In this document: one piece after another, positions 6,242-14,080 of the stretch
How the letters are laid out: each line of letters opens with the position of its first letter
How positions within the stretch are numbered: the stretch's first letter is position 1
Source of the DNA: Micromonospora yasonensis
Lineage (GTDB): Bacteria > Actinomycetota > Actinomycetes > Mycobacteriales > Micromonosporaceae
Assembly: GCF_026013475.1 (NCBI RefSeq)
Contig: NZ_JAPDPH010000058.1
Location: 1-35,536, forward strand
DNA length: 35,536 nucleotides
Reading direction: 5' to 3'
Program-made: the position numbers and the translations under genes
Notes under the pieces: generated by a model
The model's input: only the letters and a program-made list of their open reading frames with translations
The model's database searches: none
What the model was told of the DNA's origin: nothing

Positions 6242-6769
6242 GTGAGATACCTGCGTACCGACGGTCGGGTCGGCATCCGCCGCCCGCGCCCCACCGACGA
6301 GCCGGCGTTCGTCGCCGCCGCCCGCCGCAGCCGGGAACTGCACCACCCGTGGCTCGCCGCCCCGGACGACCCGGAGAAGTACGCCGCGTACCTGCGTAAG
6401 AGCCGGCGCCGGGACGGCGCCGGCTACCTGTTCTGCGACCGGGTGACCGGCGAGATCGCCGGGTACGGGAACATCAGCGGCATCGTGATGGGGGCGCTGC
6501 GCGGCGGATACCTCGGCTACGCCGCCTTCCTGCCGTACGCCGGCACCGGGCACGCCTCGGCCGGCGTCCGGCTGGTGATCGAGCACGCGTTCACCGCGCT
6601 CGGCCTGCACCGGCTGGAGGCGAACATCCAGCCCGGCAACGAGCCGTCCAGGCGGCTGGCCGAGCGGCTCGGCTTCCGGCTGGAGGGCTTCTCGCCGGAC
6701 TACCTGTTCATCGACGGCGCGTGGCGGGACCACGAGCGCTGGGCGATCACCGCGCCCGGGCAGGCGTGA
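6242..6769 (+). CDS. GNAT family N-acetyltransferase (RimJ/RimL type)
   Basis: This 175-residue acetyltransferase has the RimJ/RimL layout. The N-terminal strand VGIRRPRPTDEPAFVAA is followed by RSRELHHPW, then the core YLGYAAFLPYAGTGHAS, which carries the acetyl-CoA pyrophosphate-binding loop (a variant of Q/RxxGxG/A). It ends with LHRLEANIQPGNEPSRRLAERLGF, the classic Asn-Ser motif of this subgroup. Such enzymes acetylate protein N-termini or small amines; the target here is unknown. The start is GTG at 6242. It appears to be monocistronic and converges on the small basic-protein gene. Confidence 0.88.
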   Translation: MRYLRTDGRVGIRRPRPTDEPAFVAAARRSRELHHPWLAAPDDPEKYAAYLRKSRRRDGAGYLFCDRVTGEIAGYGNISGIVMGALRGGYLGYAAFLPYAGTGHASAGVRLVIEHAFTALGLHRLEANIQPGNEPSRRLAERLGFRLEGFSPDYLFIDGAWRDHERWAITAPGQA

Positions 6770-6811
6770 GCGGCGGCCACCGTTCCGGCGACCGCCACCC
6801 GTGCCCTCGAC

Positions 6812-6970
6812 TCAGCGTCCGGGCCCTCGGGCCTGCGGGCGCTGCCCGGTCAGCCGCTGCAGCTTCGCCTCCTTGTGGTCCACGCGCCGGCGCTGCCGGG
6901 GCGTGAGCCGCGGGCTGCCCCGCTGCTGGTGGTAGTTGGACACGCGTCGATCGGTCGGCAGGATGCTCAC
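6812..6970 (-). CDS. Small basic conserved protein coupled to the S4-like gene
   Basis: A 52-residue protein reads from GTG 6970: SILPTDRRVSNYHQQRGSP, then LTPRQRRRVDHKEAKLQRL and a Gly/Arg/Pro tail. It is strongly basic and looks RNA- or ribosome-binding, but I recognise no named family. The GTG overlaps the TGA of the S4-like gene (GTGA overlap). A strong ribosome binding site, AGGAGGGAGACC, lies inside the upstream gene's end, so translation is coupled. The longer open frame in this phase is not credible because it would overlap the S4-like gene throughout. Confidence 0.7.
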   Translation of the reverse strand: MSILPTDRRVSNYHQQRGSPRLTPRQRRRVDHKEAKLQRLTGQRPQARGPGR

Positions 6971-7578
6971 AACGGTCTCCCTCCTAACGACTGGACGGCG
7001 AGCGGGACGTCCCGCAGCGCCGGCACCTCCTGCTGCTGGGGCTCGCGGACCAGCGTCGCGGTGCCGCGGTCCGGCCGCACCGTCAGGTACGGCGGGGTGT
7101 CGCCCTCGGCACGACCGGCCACCGCGACCGCCACCGGGGCGCGGCACTGCCGGTCGGGCCGGATCTGGATGGTCTGCCCCGGCCGGACCAGGTACGAGGA
7201 CCGGTTGACCTTGCCGCCGTCGACGGTGAACGTGTTGTGGGCGACGAGGTCGCGGGCCTCGTTGATGGAGCGGGCGAAGCCGGCGCGGTGCACCAGCGCG
7301 TCCATCCGCTGCTCCAGTTGGCCGGTCAGGTTCTCCGTCGAGTCGCCGGGTTGGCTGACGGCCGCCACCAGGGCCCGGGCCAGCTGTCGGTCCCGCAGCT
7401 CGTAGCGGGCGCGCACCTGGTGTCGTGCGCTGTCGTCCAACCAGGGCCCGCCCGGGGCCGGTCGCGGCCCGCCGCGTATGCCCACCGGATACCGTTGCCG
7501 CCGCATCCGGTAGCCGTACGCGGGGTGGATCGGGAACACGTCGTCGGGCGCGGGACGTACCGTGGTCCGGACCGCCAT
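6967..7578 (-). CDS. Ribosomal protein S4 (RpsD)-like S4-domain protein
   Basis: This 203-residue protein starts MAVRTTVRPA at ATG 7578, preceded by GGGAGGAAACGAC. Residues 57-140 align with bacterial ribosomal protein S4: RYELRDRQLARAL, then an S4 RNA-binding domain LEQRMDALVHRAGFARSIN, LVAHNTFTVDGGKVNRSSYLV. The N-terminal segment of real S4 is replaced by an unrelated Pro/Gly/Arg-rich stretch without cysteines. The C-terminal ~60 residues also diverge. The main rpsD of actinobacteria normally sits in the rpoA cluster, so this is a paralogue. It may be an alternative S4, a translation regulator or another RNA-binding protein. A palindrome at 7628-7646 lies 50 bp upstream. Confidence 0.8.
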   Translation of the reverse strand: MAVRTTVRPAPDDVFPIHPAYGYRMRRQRYPVGIRGGPRPAPGGPWLDDSARHQVRARYELRDRQLARALVAAVSQPGDSTENLTGQLEQRMDALVHRAGFARSINEARDLVAHNTFTVDGGKVNRSSYLVRPGQTIQIRPDRQCRAPVAVAVAGRAEGDTPPYLTVRPDRGTATLVREPQQQEVPALRDVPLAVQSLGGRPL

Positions 7579-7627
7579 GTCGTTTCCTCCCTCGGCTCTC
7601 GCGGTCTCCCCACCCTCCGTCGCCCTC

Positions 7628-7646
7628 GGGTGAGGCGACCTCACCC
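7628..7646. promoter_or_regulatory. Palindrome GGGTGA-N7-TCACCC upstream of the S4-like gene
   Basis: GGGTGAGG-CGA-CCTCACCC is a perfect 8-bp inverted repeat. Written as GGGTGA-N7-TCACCC, the same architecture recurs at 13999-14017 between two divergent genes. It is 50 bp before the S4-like ATG, a fitting place for an operator. The cognate regulator is unknown. Confidence 0.4.
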
Positions 7647-7896
7647 GGTTCGGATGGCGCCGGCCGTGTCTGCCTCGCCGCCGACTGGAAGCAGTGGTGC
7701 GCGGGCCTGTGGAGCTGATATCGCAACCGACTCATCCCCAGCCCAACCCGGTCGGCGGACCCCATCCGGCCCAGCCCGTACGGCCGTGGCAGCGCCCGCC
7801 ACCCACGGTCACCAGCGCGGCTGAGTCGTTTGTGACATCAGCTCATTAGGCGGCAGGAGAAGCACCGGGCGGCGGGCCGCCACGGCAGCACGCCGG

Positions 7897-8013
7897 CTCC
7901 AGTGGCGCAAGTCCAGCCGCAGTGGAGCCAGCGGCGGCAACTGCGTGGAGGTGGCGGACAACCTGCCCGGCGTGGTCGCCGTCCGCGACAGCAAGGACCC
8001 GGCCGGCCCCGCC
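7897..8013 (+). pseudogene. Relic of a DUF397 protein gene, truncated at both ends
   Basis: Read in the frame starting at 7897, this strand encodes LQWRKSSRSGASGGNC followed by VEVADNLPGVVAVRDSKD and PAGPA. That is nearly the complete conserved core of DUF397, small actinobacterial proteins usually next to XRE-family regulators. There is no in-frame ATG or GTG ahead of the core, and a TGA lies at 7822-7824. Similarity stops at about 8013, inside the terminator hairpin of the neighbouring M28 gene, so the usual end (a TFTPAEWRAF-like segment) is missing. No XRE gene is nearby. I read it as a gene fragment left by a deletion. Confidence 0.7.
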
Positions 8014-8034
8014 AGCGGCGATGCTGGCGGGGCC
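8005..8034 (-). terminator. Terminator of the M28 peptidase gene
   Basis: GGCCCCGCCAGC (8005-8016) and GCTGGCGGGGCC (8023-8034) form a perfect 12-bp stem with a 6-nt loop. It lies 14 bp beyond the stop of the minus-strand peptidase gene. Its distal arm is made of the end of the DUF397 relic. Confidence 0.8.
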
Positions 8035-8047
8035 CGTGACGGGTGGC

Positions 8048-9496
8048 CTAACTGCCGGGCTTCGGGAAGGCCACCGGGCTGCGGTGCCCGTCCCGGTCCA
8101 CCGCGCGTACGCCGAAGAAGACGTTGTCCTTGGACAGGTCGATGGTCACCTCGGTGACGTCGCCGACCGGGAGCACCTTCTGCCACTCCGCCGCGGTGGT
8201 CTCCCGCCACACCACCTCGTAGCCGGCGAGGTCCGGCTCGTTGCCGCGCTGCCAGCGCAGGGTGGTGTCGTTGGTCAGGTTGGTGGTGACGATCGTGACG
8301 CCCTTGGGGGTGCCCGGGGCCTGGGCGAGGGACCAGAGCGTCGCCCCGTTCACCCGGGCCACCCGGGTGATGTAGTCGAAGTCGCAGAACTCCGGCAGGT
8401 CGCCGTACTGGACGCCGTCGACCACCCGGACGTTCTGGTGCTGGTGGGCGAAGTCCTCGTTCGGCTCGGTGAACCGCCCGGCCGGCCAGCCCTGGCGCAG
8501 GAACGAGATGTGGTCGCTGCCGCGCAGGTAGCGGTCCCGCCGGTAGATCACCCGCACCCCCATCCCGGTCGCCCCGTTCTCGGCCACGTCCCGTACGAAG
8601 CGGGCGAGCTGGCGCGAGGGGGAGTCGTTCTCACCGCCGACCGACTGCCGGGTGCTCGCCTCGGCGGGGGTCTCCGCCGTCGGCACCCCCTCGGCGAAGA
8701 GTCGGACGCTGCGCGGGTCGCGGGTGCCGTCGTCGGCGGTGCTGCTGCCGACGATGTCATTGCTGAACATGCCCTGCACGTCCACGCCGGCCTTCTTCAA
8801 CTGGCCGGCCAGGTACGTCGAGCCGTACAGGTTCTGCTCCTCCCCGGCCACGGCGGCGAAGACGATGGTGGCCTCGGTGGGCCGGGTCGCCAGCACCCGG
8901 GCCAGTTCCATGACCACCGCCACGCCGGAGGCGTCGTCGTCGGCGCCCGGGGCGTCGCTGACCGCGTCCATCACGTCGGTGCAGCGGGAGTCGTAGTGGC
9001 CGGTGATGACGTATACCCGGTCCGGCGCCGACTCGCCGCGCAGGGTGGCCACCACGTTGGTGATCGTGGTGGCGGTGGGGATCCGGGAGGCGGGCTGCTG
9101 GACGTACGACTGGAGTTCGACGGTCATCCGGCCGGCGGAGGTGGCGGCGTACCCGGAGAGCTGCTGGTAGATCCAGTCCCGGGCGGCGCCGATGCCGCGG
9201 ACCGGGTCGTCCTGGCTGGACAGGGTGTGCCGGGTGCCGAAGGCGGCCAGCCGGCGCACGGTGGCCTCGATCCGCTCCCGGTCGACCTCGCGCAGCAGCG
9301 CGGACAGGTCCCGGTCCGGCGGCTGAGGCGTGACCGGGTGGCCGGGGCCGGGTGGGGCGACGGCCTCCTCGGCGGCGGCCGGGGTGGCGGCGAGGGGCGC
9401 GGCGATGGTGGCGGCGGTGGCTGCGGCGGAGGCGGTCAGGAAGGTGCGCCGGGTCGACCTCGTGGGCGGCCTGCCGGCGGTCTCGTGAGTACCCAT
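8048..9496 (-). CDS. Tat-exported M28 family metallopeptidase
   Basis: This 482-residue secreted aminopeptidase-like enzyme has a twin-arginine signal peptide (STRRTFLTAS, hydrophobic Ala-rich core to about residue 42). The M28 domain shows the expected di-zinc ligands: His and Asp in TGHYDS, Asp in GADDDASG, and the catalytic/ligand Glu pair in AGEEQNLYGS, with a later GSDHISF histidine. The C-terminal ~90 residues (GVTIVTTNLTNDTTLRW onward) look like a fibronectin-III-type domain. ATG 9496 is preceded by GAGGATG; the open frame continues upstream to 9718 but lacks a better start. It is divergent from the NDH-2-like gene. Confidence 0.9.
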   Translation of the reverse strand: MGTHETAGRPPTRSTRRTFLTASAAATAATIAAPLAATPAAAEEAVAPPGPGHPVTPQPPDRDLSALLREVDRERIEATVRRLAAFGTRHTLSSQDDPVRGIGAARDWIYQQLSGYAATSAGRMTVELQSYVQQPASRIPTATTITNVVATLRGESAPDRVYVITGHYDSRCTDVMDAVSDAPGADDDASGVAVVMELARVLATRPTEATIVFAAVAGEEQNLYGSTYLAGQLKKAGVDVQGMFSNDIVGSSTADDGTRDPRSVRLFAEGVPTAETPAEASTRQSVGGENDSPSRQLARFVRDVAENGATGMGVRVIYRRDRYLRGSDHISFLRQGWPAGRFTEPNEDFAHQHQNVRVVDGVQYGDLPEFCDFDYITRVARVNGATLWSLAQAPGTPKGVTIVTTNLTNDTTLRWQRGNEPDLAGYEVVWRETTAAEWQKVLPVGDVTEVTIDLSKDNVFFGVRAVDRDGHRSPVAFPKPGS

Positions 9497-9608
9497 CTGG
9501 GCATCCTCACTCCCGTGCATCGGATTTGTCCATATCGGTGGGGATGGATGATGCGCGGTCGAGTCACCCGCACGTTTGTCGGCCGTGTCGACGGGAACGG
9601 CAGCGGAC

Positions 9609-10907
9609 ATGACGAAACCTCGTGTGGTGATCGTGGGGGCCGGGTTCGCCGGATACCACGCGGCGAAGACGTTGAGCCGGCTGGCCGGCAGGCGGGCCGA
9701 GATCGTCCTGCTGAACACGACCGACTACTTCCTCTACCTGCCGCTGCTGCCCGAGGTCGCGGCCGGCGTGGTCGAACCGACCCGGATCGCCGTGCCGCTC
9801 GCCGGCACCCTCGACGGCGTCCGGGTGGTGATCGGCGAGGCGGACCGGGTCGACCTGCAGAACCGCTGGGTCGGCTACCGCTCGCCGGAGGGGGACCACG
9901 GCCAGCTCGCGTACGACCGGGTGGTGCTGTCGGTCGGCAGCGTCAACAAGCTCCTGCCGATCCCCGGGGTGACCGAGTACGCGCACGGCTTCCGTGGCCT
10001 GCCCGAGGCGCTCTACCTGCACGACCACGTGGTACGCCAGATCGAGCTGGCCGAGGTGACCGACGACCCGGCCGAGCAGCGGGCCCGTACCACGTTCGTG
10101 GTGGTGGGCGCCGGCTACACCGGCACCGAGGTCGCCGCGCACGGACAGCTCTTCACCGACCGGCTGCACGCCCAGCGCCCGCACCTCAAGGTCCGGCCGC
10201 GCTGGATGCTGCTGGACGTGGCGCCGCGCGTGCTGCCCGAGCTGGACCAGCGGATGTCGATCACCGCCGACCGGGTGCTGCGCCGGCGCGGGGTGGACGT
10301 ACGGATGGGAACGTCCGTCTCCGAGGCCACCCCGGACGGCGTCATGCTCACCGACGGCGAGTACGTCCCGACCTGCAGCCTGGTCTGGTGCGTCGGGGTA
10401 CGCCCCGACCCGTTCGTGGCCGAGCTGGGGCTGCGGACCGAGCGGGGCCGGCTGGTGGTCGACGAGTACCTCAACGTCCCGGGCCACCCCGAGGTGTTCG
10501 CCTGCGGCGACGCGGCGGCCGTGCCCAACCTGGCCAGCCCCGGGCAGATCTGCGCGATGACCGCCCAGCACGCCCAGCGCCAGGGCAAGCTCGCCGCGCA
10601 CAACATCGCCGCCTCGTACGGGGAGGGCGTCCGGAAGCCGTACAAGCACCACGACCTCGGCTGGGTGGTGGATCTGGGCGGCAAGGACGCGGCGGCCAAC
10701 CCGCTGAAGGTGTCCCTCTCGGGGCTGCCGGCGAAGGCGGTCACCCGCGGCTACCACCTGTTCGCCATGCCGGGGAACCGGGCCCGGGTGGGTGCGGACT
10801 GGATGCTCGACGCCACCCTGCCCCGGCCCTCGGTGCAGCTCGGCCTGGTGCCGGGCAACGCCGTACCGCTGGAGAGCGAGTCGCCCGAGGTGGTGCGCCG
10901 GGGCTGA
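9609..10907 (+). CDS. NAD(P)/FAD-dependent oxidoreductase, type II NADH dehydrogenase-like
   Basis: This 432-residue flavoprotein starts with an FAD dinucleotide motif, VVIVGAGFAGYHAAK. A second Rossmann motif, FVVVGAGYTGTEVAA, binds NAD(P)H. The FAD-contacting EVFACGDAAAV is followed by MTAQHAQRQG, as in type II NADH:quinone oxidoreductases. NDH-2 enzymes pass electrons from NADH to quinone at the inner membrane face without pumping protons. A C-terminal amphipathic region is present. An in-frame TTG at 9576 is possible, but ATG 9609 gives the usual N-terminus. It ends at a hairpin shared with the convergent AI-2E-type gene. Confidence 0.88.
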   Translation: MTKPRVVIVGAGFAGYHAAKTLSRLAGRRAEIVLLNTTDYFLYLPLLPEVAAGVVEPTRIAVPLAGTLDGVRVVIGEADRVDLQNRWVGYRSPEGDHGQLAYDRVVLSVGSVNKLLPIPGVTEYAHGFRGLPEALYLHDHVVRQIELAEVTDDPAEQRARTTFVVVGAGYTGTEVAAHGQLFTDRLHAQRPHLKVRPRWMLLDVAPRVLPELDQRMSITADRVLRRRGVDVRMGTSVSEATPDGVMLTDGEYVPTCSLVWCVGVRPDPFVAELGLRTERGRLVVDEYLNVPGHPEVFACGDAAAVPNLASPGQICAMTAQHAQRQGKLAAHNIAASYGEGVRKPYKHHDLGWVVDLGGKDAAANPLKVSLSGLPAKAVTRGYHLFAMPGNRARVGADWMLDATLPRPSVQLGLVPGNAVPLESESPEVVRRG

Positions 10908-10941
10908 GCCCCGGTCGGCCGCCGGCCGGTCACCGGGGCTC
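10906..10941. terminator. Bidirectional terminator spanning two convergent stop codons
   Basis: GAGCCCCGGT (10906-10915) pairs perfectly with ACCGGGGCTC (10932-10941), with an inner CGGCC/GGCCG stem. The plus-strand stop (10905-10907) and the minus-strand stop (10930-10932) both fall in the structure, so one hairpin can serve both genes. Confidence 0.75.
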
Positions 10942-12039
10942 CGGTCGCTCGGGCCTCGACCGCCGCTGGTGGTCCCCGGTCGAGTCGTTGGTAGTCGGCA
11001 CCGGCACGGCGCGCCGGCCGCCGGGGACGAACTCGTGTAGCAGGATCTGCCCGATGCCCGCCGCCGGGATGGCCAGCAGCGCGCCGAGCAGCCCCGCCAG
11101 ATTGGCGGCGAGCAACCCGCTTACCAGCACGGTCAGCGGGTTCAACCGGACTGCGCGGGACATGATGACCGGTGCCAGCAGGTGGTTCTCGACCTGCTGG
11201 TAGATCACGAAGGACACCAGGACGATGACGCCGGTGGTGGGGGAGTGCAGGAAGCCCGCGCCGGCCGCGATGATCGCGCCCAGGGTGGCCCCGACCAGTG
11301 GGATCAGGTCCGCGATGGCGACCAGCAGGGCGATCACCGCCGCGAACGGCACGCCGGTGAGCACGAGCAGCAGGAAGGTCAGGCCGCCGAGGAGCACGCT
11401 GATCAGGAGGTTGCCGCTGAGGTAGCCGGTGATCGCGCGGGAGGAGCCCCGACCGATGCGCCGCAGGCGCTCCGCCGCGCCGTCGTCGACCAGGGCCAGC
11501 GTGCCGGCGATGATCTTGGGGGCCTCCAGCACCATCAGGTACGCCAGTACCACCACCGTGATCGCCCCGGCGATCGTCTCCACCACGCTGCGGAGCACCC
11601 CGAGGGCGGGGTGGCCGAACCGCTCGGCGTAGTGCCGGAGCTGCTCGGCGTTCGCGTACCGCTGGAGATGGAACCGGTGCAGCAGCTCGCCGAGTCGGCC
11701 GTGGCCGGCCCGGGCCTCGCGCAGCAGTTCGGGGGCCTGCTCGACGAACCGGCTGACCTCGCTCACCAGCGGCACCACGATCACCGCGCCGAGTGCGGCG
11801 AGCAGCACGAAGGCGACGGCGAAGACCAGCAGGGTGGCCAGCGCCCGGTGCCGCACGAACCGCCGTTCCACCCAGTCCACCAGGGGCTTCAGGGCCACCG
11901 CGAAGAACGCCGCGACGAGGATCCAGACCAGCACCCGGCGGGTCGACCAGACCAGACTCAGCACCACGACGGTGGCCAGCACCAGACCGATGACGATCAG
12001 CGTCCGCCGCGCGGTGGACCGGTCGTCGGCGTCGCTCAT
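10930..12039 (-). CDS. AI-2E family (PF01594) transporter-like membrane protein
   Basis: This 369-residue membrane protein has two N-terminal helices (about 13-30 and 35-50), a third at about 65-92, a cytoplasmic segment, then paired helices from about 155 onward. The signature GLLGALLAIPAAGIGQI lies near residues 315-335. This is the AI-2E/PerM family. Members have been linked to autoinducer-2 export or Na+(Li+)/H+ antiport, but most, including actinobacterial ones, have no proven substrate. The tail is hydrophilic and Arg/Pro-rich. It is the last gene of a minus-strand group with the spermidine-synthase-like gene 44 bp upstream. Confidence 0.9.
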   Translation of the reverse strand: MSDADDRSTARRTLIVIGLVLATVVVLSLVWSTRRVLVWILVAAFFAVALKPLVDWVERRFVRHRALATLLVFAVAFVLLAALGAVIVVPLVSEVSRFVEQAPELLREARAGHGRLGELLHRFHLQRYANAEQLRHYAERFGHPALGVLRSVVETIAGAITVVVLAYLMVLEAPKIIAGTLALVDDGAAERLRRIGRGSSRAITGYLSGNLLISVLLGGLTFLLLVLTGVPFAAVIALLVAIADLIPLVGATLGAIIAAGAGFLHSPTTGVIVLVSFVIYQQVENHLLAPVIMSRAVRLNPLTVLVSGLLAANLAGLLGALLAIPAAGIGQILLHEFVPGGRRAVPVPTTNDSTGDHQRRSRPERPEPR

Positions 12040-12083
12040 CCGGCGCGGCTACCCGCGCGGGCCGGAAGGAAACGCGGGCCGCC

Positions 12084-12869
12084 TCAGCCGGCGGGGCCGG
12101 CATCGGTGGCCGGGCGGGCGCCGGCCACGAACGCGTCCAGCGCCGCCCCGTGCAGCACGCCACCGGGCACCGGGTCCCCGGCGGCGCGGGCGACCAGCCG
12201 GCGGACCGGCAGCCGGCCGGCTCGGTGGGCGGCGGCGAGCACCAGGTTGCCGTAGCGCCGACCGCGCAGCATCCGCCGGTCGGCGACCAGGCAGACGTCG
12301 GCGAAGACGGCGCGCAGCGTCGCGACCTGGGCACGGGAGAAGACCAGTGGCGGCAGGTCGGCGACGTTGACCAGGTAGACGCCGTCCGGGCGGAGCACCC
12401 GGCCCACCTCGGCGACGAACTCGACGCTGGCCACGCGCCGGGGCATCCGGGCCGCCCGGTAGACGTCGGCGAGCACCAGGTCGTACGCGCCGGCCGACGT
12501 TTCCGTCACCGCCTCCCGGGCGTCGCCGATGGTCACCTCGACCTCGGGCGGCACCGGGGGCAGCTCGCGGCGGACCAGCTCGATCACCGCCGGATCGCGC
12601 TCGACGACCCGCTGCGCGGAGCCGGGGCGGGTGGCCGCCAGCCAGCGGGGCAGGGTGAGCGCGCCGCCGCCCAGGTGCAGGGCAGCCAGCGGCTGCCCGG
12701 GCGGGGCGGCCAGGTCGACCACGGCGGCCATCCGCCGCACGTACTCGAAGTGCAGGTGACGCGGGTCGGCGACGTCGACGTAGGACTGTTCGACCCCGGC
12801 GGCGAGCAACGTACGGCCGGTCGGTCGGGCCCGGTCCACGACGATCTCCAGGCTCTCCGCGCTCCCCAC
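12084..12869 (-). CDS. Spermidine-synthase-like (aminopropyltransferase fold) protein
   Basis: This ~261-residue soluble protein has a class I SAM-binding fold. LHLGGGALTLPRWLA is motif I, VVERDPAVIELVRREL carries the acidic loop, GDAREAV follows and YDLVLADVYRAAR contains the catalytic-region Asp. An N-terminal beta segment includes EQSYVDVADPRHLHFEYVRRM, as in the spermidine-synthase family of actinobacteria. Many such standalone proteins have unknown activity, so polyamine synthesis is not assured. I chose GTG 12869; a TTG three codons upstream (12878) is equally open. Neither has a clear ribosome binding site. Confidence 0.82.
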   Translation of the reverse strand: MGSAESLEIVVDRARPTGRTLLAAGVEQSYVDVADPRHLHFEYVRRMAAVVDLAAPPGQPLAALHLGGGALTLPRWLAATRPGSAQRVVERDPAVIELVRRELPPVPPEVEVTIGDAREAVTETSAGAYDLVLADVYRAARMPRRVASVEFVAEVGRVLRPDGVYLVNVADLPPLVFSRAQVATLRAVFADVCLVADRRMLRGRRYGNLVLAAAHRAGRLPVRRLVARAAGDPVPGGVLHGAALDAFVAGARPATDAGPAG

Positions 12870-12921
12870 GGCGCGCAACGGTACCGGGCCGGCGGGCGGG
12901 GTGCCCGCCGGCCCGGGCGAC

Positions 12922-13893
12922 TCAGCCGGCGTTCATGCCGGCACCGGCCTCGTCGATCGCGTCGTCGATCCGGTGCGCCAGGTCCACGTCCAGCGCCGTC
13001 ACCCCGTCGACCTGCTGGGTCCGGACGGTCAGCACGGCGCTGTCCGGGTCCGGGCGGCCGATCAGCGGGCGGCGCCCGGTCTCCACCCGGAGCAGGTCGA
13101 GTTGGTCGAGCACCCGGTCCAGGTTCCCGGCGGGCAACTCGATCGTGCGTACCAGCGACTGCCGGTCACTGGACCAGTACCGCAGTCCGGCGAGTGCGTC
13201 ACGCAACTCCTGCTCGGTCAGCGGCGCGGTGGCGGACGTGGGGCCCACCAGGCCGCCGCCGGGCTCCGGCGGTGCGAGCAGGTCCCGCAACCCGTCCGGT
13301 ACGCGCAGCGACTCCACCAGGTCGCCGTCGGCGTCGGCCAGCGCGGCGAGGGTCGCCTCGGCCTGGTACCGCGCCTGCTCCGGGGTGAGGCGGCTGCGCC
13401 GGCCCACCTCGGCCAGGAAGCCGGGCAGGTCCCGCCGCCGCTCGATGCCGTCCACCGGCACCACGTCGTGCAGCTTCACCGGCACCGCCGCCAGCAGCCG
13501 CTCGCGTTCGGCCTCGTCCAGCGCCCAGGCCAGCGCGAGCACGGTCGCCTCCGCGGCCACCTTGGCGGTGGCGAAATCGACCCCGGCCCGCCGGCTGACG
13601 TCGTCGACGAGATCGCGGTAGCCCAGCGTGGTCACCCGCCCGCGGCTCGCGCCCGGCAGCGGACGCGACCGCTCCGGCAGACCCGCCGGGGGCGGCGCGG
13701 GACCGCCCCGCGTGGTGTCCGGCTTGTGCCGGCCAGCCGGCGGCGGGCCGGACCGTTCGCGCTGGTCCACCGAGGTGACCTGCTTGGACGCGCTCAGGCT
13801 GGCGCCGGTCTCGCTCGGTCGCCGGCCACGTTCGCGAGCCTCGCGGGCCAGGGTCCGGCGGCGCTTGTTGTCGCCCTCCATCTGCTTGCGCAT
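12922..13893 (-). CDS. DUF2267 plus degenerate pterin-4a-carbinolamine-dehydratase fusion protein
   Basis: This 323-residue protein begins at ATG 13893 behind GAGGTGCGACG. Residues 1-85 are basic and low complexity. Residues ~88-215 form a DUF2267 domain (YRDLVDDVSRRAGVDFATA, later EVGRRSRLTPEQA). Residues ~225-315 resemble a pterin dehydratase (PCD/DCoH): LTEQELRDALAGLRYWSSDR, LVRTIELPAGNLDRVLDQL, then DVDLAHRIDDAIDEAG. The catalytic His-His-Pro of PCD is R274-R275-P276 here, and the third His is Q293, so dehydratase activity is unlikely. DCoH is also a dimerisation cofactor, so a scaffold role is possible. The frame is open further upstream, but the chosen start has the best ribosome binding site. 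Confidence 0.8.
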   Translation of the reverse strand: MRKQMEGDNKRRRTLAREARERGRRPSETGASLSASKQVTSVDQRERSGPPPAGRHKPDTTRGGPAPPPAGLPERSRPLPGASRGRVTTLGYRDLVDDVSRRAGVDFATAKVAAEATVLALAWALDEAERERLLAAVPVKLHDVVPVDGIERRRDLPGFLAEVGRRSRLTPEQARYQAEATLAALADADGDLVESLRVPDGLRDLLAPPEPGGGLVGPTSATAPLTEQELRDALAGLRYWSSDRQSLVRTIELPAGNLDRVLDQLDLLRVETGRRPLIGRPDPDSAVLTVRTQQVDGVTALDVDLAHRIDDAIDEAGAGMNAG

Positions 13894-13998
13894 CGTCGCA
13901 CCTCGTTCCTCGTCGGGTTGCGCCTTGCGCCGGTCGCCTTCCCGGCGCTGCTGGGAAGGAAACGGCGCCGCCGGCGGCCGGCGAGCTTCATTCGCTGG

Positions 13999-14017
13999 GG
14001 GTGAGGGGCGATCACCC
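13999..14017. promoter_or_regulatory. Second GGGTGA-N7-TCACCC palindrome between divergent genes
   Basis: GGGTGA (13999-14004) and TCACCC (14012-14017) flank a 7-bp spacer. It matches the site at 7628-7646 in 15 of 19 positions. It lies 64 bp before the ATG at 14081 and 105 bp before the start of the DUF2267 fusion gene. Confidence 0.4.
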
Positions 14018-14080
14018 GGCGGCGCACCACCATCGAGATGGACCGGGAGACTTCCGACGCACGCGGAAGGGAAGGTCGTC

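Noticed and set aside
7922..11203. Very long plus-strand open frame (about 1090 codons) across the M28 and NDH-2-like genes
   Set aside because: It is a shadow of GC-rich codon bias. Its product is low-complexity Gly/Arg/Val/His sequence, runs antisense to a clear M28 gene and has no start signal. Only a short DUF397-like core near its beginning, in the same frame, is meaningful.
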